From assembly GCA_937921775.1 (NCBI GenBank), contig CAKZUK010000061.1, positions 1 to 64,000 on the forward strand: 64,000 nucleotides of DNA, in the 5' to 3' direction. A model generated the notes under the pieces. It ran no database searches and had not been told where the DNA came from. It was given only the letters and a program-made list of their open reading frames with translations. Below, one piece after another: positions 1 to 7,409 of the stretch. The translations under genes were made by a program, and so were the position numbers. Every line of letters starts with the position of its first letter. The stretch's first letter is position 1. This DNA is from an uncultured Saprospiraceae bacterium (GTDB taxonomy: Bacteria > Bacteroidota > Bacteroidia > Chitinophagales > Saprospiraceae).

Positions 1-1769
1 CCCACAATCTTCCCCCAACTCTTCATCAAAAACAAACTACCCAAAACCGTCAGCCCAGTCAATCCAGCAGCCAAAGTATAATTACCATAAATCCAATTGC
101 CAGTAGCAAACAGCGCTGCATAAACCGAAATAGTTCCTACCACAAAACAAAGCAATTGCAAAGGCAATTGCACATTCGCCTTGTTCAAAACAATCCCTCT
201 AGCTTTCGCTTTTTTGATAATTGGATTCCAGCCATTGCCGCCAGGTTTTATTTTTTGATAGAATCTGATCAAAGTTTGTTCATCGGTTGGTTTCGTTAAG
301 AAAGTGGCACCAACCCAAATCGCAGTAGTCAAAATAGCACTATAAACAATCTTTTCCCAACTCTCAAATAAGTCCGCAGCGCTAGAAAAGGTGAAAAATG
401 CCGCAATCACTAAAGATGCAATCATCGCCACCACTTCTGTCATTGCACTAATACGCCACCAAAACCAACGAAGAATATAGATCAAGCCTGTTCCAGATCC
501 CAAGAGTAAGAGCAAGTTGAAGGCCTGCGTAGCATCCGTCAATAAAAGTCCCAATCCCAAACCAAGTATCGCTGAAACAACGGTAAACAATCGCGCCGCA
601 CGAATCTGATCTTTGTCATTCGCATCTGGGTTGATAAAACGCAAATAAAAATCATTGACTAAATAACTTGCTCCCAAATTCAACTGAGTAGACATGGTAG
701 ACATAAAAGCAGCAATCAAAGAAGCCGCTACCAATCCCAATAAGCCCGACGGCAATTTGGAAAGCATGGCAGGATAAGCAATGTCATGTCCAACTTTTCC
801 TTCCGAAAGATTTGGAAATACCCGCTCTATATCTGACAGCTCCGGAAAAACAATAAGCGATGCCAAAGCAATCAAAATCCAGGGCCATGGACGAATGGCA
901 TAATGCGCAACGTTGAAAAGTAAGGTTGCACTTAGCGCATTTTTTTCATCTTTCGAAGAAAACATTCTTTGTGCAATATATCCCCCTCCGCCAGGTTCTG
1001 CTCCCGGATAATAAGAGGCCCACCATTGTACGGCTAATGGAACCAGTAAGACTGGAACCCAATTGTTAGGATCAGAAAAATCAGGTAGAATATTGATTTT
1101 TCCAATTACATTCTTGTGTGCCAAGAGTGCGTCTAGCCCGCCAACTTCAGGAAGGCTGACAATATAAATAGCTGCCCAAATAGAGCCAATCATCGCTAAA
1201 ATAAACTGAACGAAATCTGTAAGAATAACTGCCTTCAATCCGCCAAGCGTACTATAAACTAAGGTAATGGAACCAGCAATCAATAGTGTTTGCCAGCCAG
1301 GCATACCTAATATAATTTCACCAAATTTCACTGCAGCTAGAGAGACCGCCCCCATGACTAATACATTAAAAATTAAACCCAAATACAAGGCTCGAAAACC
1401 ACGCAGAAAGGCCGCCACGTCACCACTATATCTCAGTTCATAAAATTCAATATCAGTCATTACCATAGATCTACGCCACAAGCGCGCAAATACAAAAACG
1501 GTCAACATCCCCGTAAGTAAAAATGCCCACCAGCCCCAGTTTCCGGCAACGCCATTTTCACGTACAAGTCCCGTAACCAGATTAGGTGTATCAGCAGAGA
1601 AGGTTGTTGCCACCATAGATACACCCAATAACCACCAAGGCATGTTTCTACCAGAAAGAAAAAATTCAGAGGAGTTTTTACCAGATTTGCGCGAAGCATA
1701 AATTCCGATGCCTAATGAAATAACAAAAAAAGCAAGGATTAAGCCCCAGTCGAGTGTACTTAAATTCAT
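1..1769 (-). CDS. Sodium:solute symporter (SSS family), C-terminus cut by window edge
   Basis: Reading the minus strand from an ATG at 1769 gives an open frame of about 589 codons that runs off the left edge without a stop, so the 3' end is missing. The N-terminus begins MNLSTLDWGLILAFFV and the sequence is a long series of hydrophobic segments. The stretches SGKNSSEFFLSGRNMPWW and VSMVATTFSADTPNL are the classic first-loop and TM2 signature of the SSF/SSS family, and LPSGLLGLVAASLIAAFMST with the following STQLNLGAS matches the conserved TM8 region that helps bind Na+. Known family role: Na+-driven uptake of sugars, proline, sialic acid or similar solutes across the inner membrane. The substrate cannot be told from the sequence. 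It is transcribed away from the GAF-protein gene, so the 1770-2113 gap is a divergent promoter region. Confidence 0.93.
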   Translation of the reverse strand, partial: MNLSTLDWGLILAFFVISLGIGIYASRKSGKNSSEFFLSGRNMPWWLLGVSMVATTFSADTPNLVTGLVRENGVAGNWGWWAFLLTGMLTVFVFARLWRRSMVMTDIEFYELRYSGDVAAFLRGFRALYLGLIFNVLVMGAVSLAAVKFGEIILGMPGWQTLLIAGSITLVYSTLGGLKAVILTDFVQFILAMIGSIWAAIYIVSLPEVGGLDALLAHKNVIGKINILPDFSDPNNWVPVLLVPLAVQWWASYYPGAEPGGGGYIAQRMFSSKDEKNALSATLLFNVAHYAIRPWPWILIALASLIVFPELSDIERVFPNLSEGKVGHDIAYPAMLSKLPSGLLGLVAASLIAAFMSTMSTQLNLGASYLVNDFYLRFINPDANDKDQIRAARLFTVVSAILGLGLGLLLTDATQAFNLLLLLGSGTGLIYILRWFWWRISAMTEVVAMIASLVIAAFFTFSSAADLFESWEKIVYSAILTTAIWVGATFLTKPTDEQTLIRFYQKIKPGGNGWNPIIKKAKARGIVLNKANVQLPLQLLCFVVGTISVYAALFATGNWIYGNYTLAAGLTGLTVLGSLFLMKSWGKIV

Positions 1770-2113
1770 AGTATTGGTTTTATTTGGATTTCCTTTATCT
1801 AATGTAGTACTGCGGACTTAGACCAAGCCATTTGTTAAATAACTAAAAATATGCCTGTGGAAACCCCGTTTTGTTCCCTCAATATAGCAGAAGTTTAGAT
1901 AAAATCGTATTTTCAATAAGCTGAACTTAGGCTCAGCCAAAAAGGGACTAAAACAATTCTTAAGTATATGCTGTTCTTTATGGACATAAGAATAATCTAA
2001 ACAAGTTTGGGAAATCAAAAATGGAGCTTGAAGAAAGACTACCGTTAATGTGGTAGAGGAAAATTCCGATAGGAAGTTAGACCAAATGGAAAATAAATAA
2101 AACGCCAAAAAAG
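1770..2113. other. Divergent intergenic region, symporter / GAF protein
   Basis: This 344-base gap separates two divergent genes and must hold both promoters. It can be read as a 100-codon minus-strand frame, but that frame has no recognisable domain and is probably chance. I see no strong hairpin, repeat or clear TAnnTTTG box in it. Confidence 0.5.
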
Positions 2114-4492
2114 ATGTCATACGTAATAAAGAATAACGGAGATAAATATTTCCAAACCGATGAAATCCCGTTTAGGTTAAGTTTTAGCTTTTATAGGCTT
2201 TTTGAATTCTGGGAAAAACTTGCTCAGAAAAATAATGAAATGGCTGTTTTAGCAAAGCCAATGCTAAAGAAGTTGGAGAAATATAGCATTCTGAAAGAGC
2301 CTCTACAAGACAGCGAAATTTTGGAAACTCATTCGGAAATTCTAAGCGAACTGTTTTATCCGATGTTTCCTGAGATGACTACTACCAATGAAATTCAAAC
2401 TGTCGGGATTCCATTTACTCCAATATGGTTCAATGGGACTCAGCGATTTAGAAGTATTATTGAAGAAGCAGGAGGGCCTAGTAATGTCGTCATGCGTGTA
2501 GCCGGAATGGAAACAATTTATATTACTTCTTGTGTATGGATATTGAACTATGTTTATGGTGCCAAGATCAATTTTTCTAAATCGATGTATTTCGATATAC
2601 CAGATAAGAAATCAGGAATTAATCGCCATTATAGAGTACATATCAATGCAGATTTTTCAGAAGTAAAACCCAATGAGCTAACCGTCCCGTTGAGCAAGGA
2701 AGAAGTACAGGAATTGATTGATAATTTTGAAGATGTCGATCTTTGGAAAAAAAAGATACCACCAGGAAGTTATGATTATGAAGGTTTTGCTATCTTAAAA
2801 ATGTTTGACGTGACTCGAGAAGATGCAGAGTCTTCTTTGCGTTATAATTTATTGGATAAGGATGCTTTTCAATCATCGGAGACAATCGGAAAAATTAAAA
2901 ACAACATCAGAGAAATTTTAAATTTATCTGATATTAAAGTAAGTTTCTCTTCTTATGATGAAGATAAGCATTCACTGAGTTCCTTAGGTTTTTGTTTTTG
3001 GAAAGATGAAACGACAGATCATGATTTGGATATCAACAATTGTTATTGTGAATATACACACAATCATTTGTTTGAGGAGAAAAAAACAGTAGTGATACCT
3101 CGTTATGATTTAGAAAATGTAACGAAGAGTAACTTACTGAAACGCTTGGATAGTCATGGTCTGAAAAGTTATATCGCAGCACCAATACTTTATGATGGTA
3201 AATTGATCGGAGTATTAGAATTAGGTTCTGAAAAGCAAGAAGCATTAAATGCACCAGTGGCAACGATGCTACGAGATTTAATTCCGCTTTTTACCACAGC
3301 CTTGAAACGCTCGCAGGATGAATTAGAAAATCAGTTAGAGGCTATTGTATTAGAAAAATTTACAGCTATACATCCTTCTGTTTCTTGGCGATTTTTTGAT
3401 GCGGCTAGTAATTATTGGCAAAATAAACTGCTGAATAATTCCAACGAGATGGAGCAGATCGTGTTCCCTGAAGTTTATCCACTTTTTGGTCAATCAGATA
3501 TTAAAGGTTCTTCTACCGAAAGGAATGCTGCAATTCAGGCAGATATGATTGCACAACTCAAAGCTGCTAACGAAGTGATGACTTTGGCCATCAAATCTCA
3601 CCCTTTGCCGATCTATAAAAAAATGCAATTTCGAATACATAAGTATATTGCACAGATGTCAAAAGGACTTGGAGCTGGTGATGAGATCAAAGTGTTAGAT
3701 TTTATGAAAAGCGAAGTGTATCCTATTTTTAAGCATTTGGAAGTGTTGAATTCAAAGTTGAAAACGGCCGTTGACAATTATTCAGATCAACTGGATGAAG
3801 AGCTACACGTTATTTATAACAAAAGAAAAGATTACGAACAGAGCGTCAGTATCATCAATGAAACGATAGCAGCGTATATTGATAATGCGCAAGAGGATGC
3901 ACAAAAAATGTTTCCGCATTATTTCGAAAAGTATCAAACAGACGGAGTCGAGCACGAAATGTATATTGGTGCTTCTATGGTGTCACGGCTGCCATACAAT
4001 GAAGTGTATTTGCAAAACCTTCGCCTCTGGCAATTGATGATTACCTGTGAAGTTGAGAACCTAGCAAAGGCGCTTCACCCAAATCTTGCAGTGCCTTTAC
4101 GGGTAGCCTCCTTGGTTTTAGTGCACAGTAATCCAATCACAATAAATTTCCGAACAGAAGAAAAACGATTCGATGTTGAGGGGGCCTATAACGTTCGCTA
4201 TGAAATTATTAAAAAGCGGATTGATAAAGCACTACTGAAAGGAACTTCCGAGCGGCTGACGCAAGTCGGAAAAATTGCAATTATTTATTCACAAGCAAAG
4301 GAAGCTACAGAATATCTAGGCTATCTGGAATACTTACAATCGATTAATTATATTGGACCAGTCATCGAAGATGTAGTATTGCATGACATGCAGGGGGTTA
4401 CTGGGATGAAAGCTTTACGAGTGGATGTGGTTTACCACAAAGAAGGAAAGGTGGACTCGAAATCAAAGTCAGTTGTTGATGCAAAGAGATAA
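2114..4492 (+). CDS. Large GAF-domain protein, probable cytoplasmic sensor
   Basis: The 792-aa protein starts at an ATG and has no signal peptide or membrane segment. A GAF-like domain is visible at roughly residues 250-410: after a linker come SDIKVSFSSYDED, then LKSYIAAPILYDGKLIGVLELGS, which is the typical last strands of a GAF fold. The flanking N-terminal (about 1-240) and C-terminal (about 410-790) regions have no domain I can name; the C-terminal half is mostly helical and charged. There is no histidine kinase, GGDEF, HTH or other output domain. GAF domains bind small ligands such as cyclic nucleotides or act in redox/light sensing, so a sensory or scaffolding role is inferred. The protein resembles GAF-annotated hypothetical proteins of Bacteroidota. 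It stands alone, with a repeat-rich gap downstream. Confidence 0.75.
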   Translation: MSYVIKNNGDKYFQTDEIPFRLSFSFYRLFEFWEKLAQKNNEMAVLAKPMLKKLEKYSILKEPLQDSEILETHSEILSELFYPMFPEMTTTNEIQTVGIPFTPIWFNGTQRFRSIIEEAGGPSNVVMRVAGMETIYITSCVWILNYVYGAKINFSKSMYFDIPDKKSGINRHYRVHINADFSEVKPNELTVPLSKEEVQELIDNFEDVDLWKKKIPPGSYDYEGFAILKMFDVTREDAESSLRYNLLDKDAFQSSETIGKIKNNIREILNLSDIKVSFSSYDEDKHSLSSLGFCFWKDETTDHDLDINNCYCEYTHNHLFEEKKTVVIPRYDLENVTKSNLLKRLDSHGLKSYIAAPILYDGKLIGVLELGSEKQEALNAPVATMLRDLIPLFTTALKRSQDELENQLEAIVLEKFTAIHPSVSWRFFDAASNYWQNKLLNNSNEMEQIVFPEVYPLFGQSDIKGSSTERNAAIQADMIAQLKAANEVMTLAIKSHPLPIYKKMQFRIHKYIAQMSKGLGAGDEIKVLDFMKSEVYPIFKHLEVLNSKLKTAVDNYSDQLDEELHVIYNKRKDYEQSVSIINETIAAYIDNAQEDAQKMFPHYFEKYQTDGVEHEMYIGASMVSRLPYNEVYLQNLRLWQLMITCEVENLAKALHPNLAVPLRVASLVLVHSNPITINFRTEEKRFDVEGAYNVRYEIIKKRIDKALLKGTSERLTQVGKIAIIYSQAKEATEYLGYLEYLQSINYIGPVIEDVVLHDMQGVTGMKALRVDVVYHKEGKVDSKSKSVVDAKR

Positions 4493-4498
4493 CTGGTT

Positions 4499-4634
4499 GA
4501 GACTGCTTCGCTGAGAAATTTCACTCGGACGGATACTCCATTGCGGAGCTACGTTATCGGGGAGTCTTTCAGCGAAGCAATCTCTCAGTTGAGACGAAGC
4601 GCCTACGATGTTCTCGCGGCGCAGCGGTCTCACC
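4499..4634. repeat. cagcgaagcggtctc-type intergenic repeat cluster (copy 1)
   Basis: The gap between the GAF gene and amn carries at least three related copies of a short motif close to cagcgaagcggtctc: inverted at 4499-4515 (gagactgcttcgctgag), direct at 4569-4584 and direct at 4613-4634. The facing copies 4499-4515 and 4569-4584 can pair into a large hairpin. A second cluster of the same motif lies at 7204-7408. The bases are more GC-rich than the neighbouring intergenic DNA. This looks like a REP-like dispersed element; it also lies between convergent genes, where a terminator would be expected. Confidence 0.6.
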
Positions 4635-4639
4635 GTCTA

Positions 4640-5413
4640 TCAGAATTTCAAATGCTTTACTGTTAGCGATTTATTAATCAATTGCTTAAGCGAATCAATT
4701 CCAATTTTTAAATGTCGTTCTGCAAATTGTTGGGTAACAACGATATCGCTCTTTTCTGTTTTTACACCTTCTGGGACCATCGGCATGTCCGACACCAATA
4801 AGAGTGCTCCAGCAGGGATATGATTTTTAAAAGCAGCCACAAATATGGTCGCTGTTTCCATATCGATAGCAATAGGGCGAAGTGATTTCAAATACTTTTT
4901 AAAATCTTTCCGGTGTTCCCAAACACGTTTGTTGGTCGTGTAGACTGTACCTGTCCAGTAATCTTGATCGTAATCTCTGATCGTAGTAGAGATTGCCTTT
5001 TGTAAGGCAAATGAAGGAAGGGCTGGTACTTCAGGAGGAAGGTAGTCATTAGAAGTTCCTTCTCCACGTATAGCAGCAATAGGAAGTATCAAGTCACCCA
5101 CCTTATTTTTTTTACTTTTGATACCACCACATTTTCCAAGAAACAAGCAAGCTTTTGGTTTTACAGCAGTGATTAAATCAATAATAGTTCCTGCATTGGG
5201 ACTTCCCATTCCAAAGTTAATCATGGTGATGTCGCCAGCGGTAGCAGAGGGCATGGAGCGCCCTTTTCCTTTGATTTCAACGCCATGCATTTTTGCAAAT
5301 ATTTCGAGGTATTTGCTAAAGTTGACCAATAGGATGTATCGTCCAAAATCTTCTAAAGCGGTTCCTGTATAACGTGGTAACCAGTCTTCAACTATTTCTT
5401 TTTTTGTTTTCAT
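4640..5413 (-). CDS. amn: AMP nucleosidase
   Basis: The 257-aa protein is taken from the ATG at 5413 (MKTKKEIVEDWLPRYTG); a longer frame to 5458 only adds a weak 15-codon extension. AMP nucleosidase splits AMP into adenine and ribose 5-phosphate, part of purine salvage and adenylate balance. The protein is of the short Bacteroidota type, lacking the extra N-terminal domain of the about 480-aa E. coli enzyme. Visible nucleoside-phosphorylase-fold features are the glycine-rich TMINFGMGSPNAG, the phosphate/ribose region CLFLGKCGGIKSKK, and the purine/ribose-binding stretch PIAIDMETATIFVAAF with the conserved MExAT. The following SDMPMVPEGVKTEKSD is characteristic of this subfamily. It is convergent with the GAF gene and divergent from the GT-C gene. 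Confidence 0.92.
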   Translation of the reverse strand: MKTKKEIVEDWLPRYTGTALEDFGRYILLVNFSKYLEIFAKMHGVEIKGKGRSMPSATAGDITMINFGMGSPNAGTIIDLITAVKPKACLFLGKCGGIKSKKNKVGDLILPIAAIRGEGTSNDYLPPEVPALPSFALQKAISTTIRDYDQDYWTGTVYTTNKRVWEHRKDFKKYLKSLRPIAIDMETATIFVAAFKNHIPAGALLLVSDMPMVPEGVKTEKSDIVVTQQFAERHLKIGIDSLKQLINKSLTVKHLKF

Positions 5414-5730
5414 AAGATCAAAAGTAAGAACAATGAGGGAATTAGTGGCAGTACACAAATGTTTTTACGTGAAGTTGTTTAAGAATGTTCACAGAAAGTG
5501 ACAATCAATGACTTTTTTTGGACTAATATTCATCATTATGAGTAAATATTTAAGAGCTAGTAAAATTTACGTTAATCGAGTAATTTTTAAGTTTCATCGA
5601 CTTTAAGTACTGGGTGTGTCAATATTTCGTAACTATGACGTGCATTTATTGCTAAATGTCTTGTATTCATTGGTATTTGTGTTAAGGTGCTAGATGTTGA
5701 ACTAGAGAAGATAGAGTGAAAAAAAACTAA
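5414..5730. other. Divergent intergenic region, amn / GT-C protein
   Basis: This 317-base AT-rich gap lies between divergent genes and should hold promoters for both. I see no repeat, strong hairpin or RNA gene here, and no convincing paired -33/-7 promoter boxes. Confidence 0.4.
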
Positions 5731-7191
5731 ATGGATCAAAAAAATAAGAATTGGATTAGTGGTGTTGTACTATTGTTTATAGCTGTTGGATGTTTTATAC
5801 TTAAGTTTAAGTATCATGAACTATGGAAAGACGAGTGGCAACCCTGGTTGCTGGCTCGTGATAAATCCTTTCCTGATTTATTGCAATTTTTGCATCTTGA
5901 GGGCCACCCCTCTCTTTGGTTTACCTACCTAAAGCCTTGGGCGCTTGTTTCCAATATTGCCGGACTTTTACCTGATCAGCAGGTGTTACTATTCGAATCG
6001 GCGCACGGATTGCTTTTCCTTGTAGCACTTTATATACTTCTCTTCCGATTTAAAATGCCTTTAGCCTTTCGTCTTGCGATGGCTTGCGGGTTTTATTTCT
6101 TTTACCAATATGGCGTTGTTAATCGCGGATATGTTTTACTCATTTTGCTTAGCTTTTTGCTGGTAGATTTATTAAAAGAAAAAGGAAAAATCAATGGCTG
6201 GACAGTGGTGATACTGTTTTTACTTTGCCAGACAGAGGTGTACGGTGTCTTCGTAGCTGGTGCTTTAATGCTTGGTTTTTTAGTTGATTTTTATCAAAAA
6301 GAAAATACGATCTCCTTTTGGAAAAACAAGTCACTTTTGCTGAATGCAATGGCTGCTTTAGTAGGCTTAGCACTCTTTGTACTGACGGTTTATCCGCGAA
6401 GTAGCCATGAGGTAGTAGGACTTAATACAGATGAGATTCTAATTGATAATTTGGCGCACTCCATTCAAGGTAATTTTGCCAACGCTTTCTGGATAGGAGT
6501 AATTCCCGATACCAATGTTTTTGGTTATTCCGCCTTGGATGTAATGGCAGGTCTATTGCTATTGGGATTTTTTGTGTGGTTCTTTTGGCGCGACAAAAGT
6601 TTGCTAGCAGCCTTTCTCGTTTATATGTTGGGAGCCGTTTTATTTGGTACGTTTATCTATCAAGGAGGTGTACGTCACTGGGGGATTAATTTTATTTTCT
6701 TCATGGTTCTAACCGAAATGTATTACCGAAGAAATGAATCACTTCCTAAAGTTAAAATGGCTTTAGTTGCGACTTTTCTTTTGTGCCAATTGTACTACAA
6801 TTTTTTAGCCATCAATAAAGATGTCAAACACCCTTTTAGTAATGCCTACGCCACTGCACAATTAATCAAAAGAGAAGTGCCAGAAAATGCCATCATTGTA
6901 GCGATTAATAAATTTGAAACAGTTCCAGTCGTAGCTTATGTAGGAAGAGATATCTATTCTTTACCTGACGGAAATCCATTTACCTATTACAAATGGCTTG
7001 ATAAAGTTTACTTTCCAATAGAAGCAGAGCTAAAGGTATTTGCACAATATAAAAAACGCACAGGTCTCATCATTCTTTCACCTAAGCCTTTGTCAAAGGA
7101 TCGTTACCCAAACATAAAAATTTGGAAGTCCTTTGAGAATTATAATATGAAGAAGGAAAATTATTACCTCTATTTGTTAGATGCGAATTGA
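5731..7191 (+). CDS. Polytopic GT-C-like membrane protein (glycosyltransferase-like)
   Basis: The 486-aa protein has about 10-12 hydrophobic segments, starting with a TM helix at residues 9-27, and a soluble C-terminal tail of about 110 residues. Just after TM1 the first external loop reads KYHELWKDEWQPWLLARDKS; an acidic DE pair in this loop is the hallmark of GT-C glycosyltransferases (PMT/ArnT/GT39-like), where it helps use polyprenyl-phosphate sugars on the outer face of the inner membrane. GHPSLWFTYLKP in the same loop also fits that group (compare HPPLYY in ArnT-like enzymes). Function and sugar are not determinable, and the family match is by pattern rather than strong identity. It is a single gene, flanked downstream by the second repeat cluster. 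Confidence 0.65.
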   Translation: MDQKNKNWISGVVLLFIAVGCFILKFKYHELWKDEWQPWLLARDKSFPDLLQFLHLEGHPSLWFTYLKPWALVSNIAGLLPDQQVLLFESAHGLLFLVALYILLFRFKMPLAFRLAMACGFYFFYQYGVVNRGYVLLILLSFLLVDLLKEKGKINGWTVVILFLLCQTEVYGVFVAGALMLGFLVDFYQKENTISFWKNKSLLLNAMAALVGLALFVLTVYPRSSHEVVGLNTDEILIDNLAHSIQGNFANAFWIGVIPDTNVFGYSALDVMAGLLLLGFFVWFFWRDKSLLAAFLVYMLGAVLFGTFIYQGGVRHWGINFIFFMVLTEMYYRRNESLPKVKMALVATFLLCQLYYNFLAINKDVKHPFSNAYATAQLIKREVPENAIIVAINKFETVPVVAYVGRDIYSLPDGNPFTYYKWLDKVYFPIEAELKVFAQYKKRTGLIILSPKPLSKDRYPNIKIWKSFENYNMKKENYYLYLLDAN

Positions 7192-7203
7192 GACAGTTGT
7201 ACC

Positions 7204-7408
7204 GTCAGATCGCTGCGCCGAGAGGTCGGCCGTTTTATTTTCGGTAAAATAGAGAGACCGCTTCATTGAAAGATTTTCCCACTGACGCAGTTCCACGATG
7301 GACTGTTGCGGTAGAGTGATTCTCTCAGCGAAGCGGTCTCTTAGTAATGCCCTCCGGCATTACGATCTCACCGCCGTTTAAGACGGTGATCTGACAGCGA
7401 AGCGATCT
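7204..7408. repeat. cagcgaagcggtctc-type intergenic repeat cluster (copy 2)
   Basis: The gap between the GT-C gene and the convergent carB is almost filled with copies of the same motif as at 4499-4634: inverted at 7204-7224 and 7254-7269, direct at 7322-7340 (tctcagcgaagcggtctc) and 7393-7408. Between them sits a perfect 8-bp hairpin with a 4-base loop (gtaatgcc/ggcattac, 7344-7363) and a smaller one around 7371-7390. The structure would fold strongly on either strand, so it may serve as a bidirectional terminator as well as being a repeat element. Confidence 0.65.
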
Positions 7409-7409
7409 A

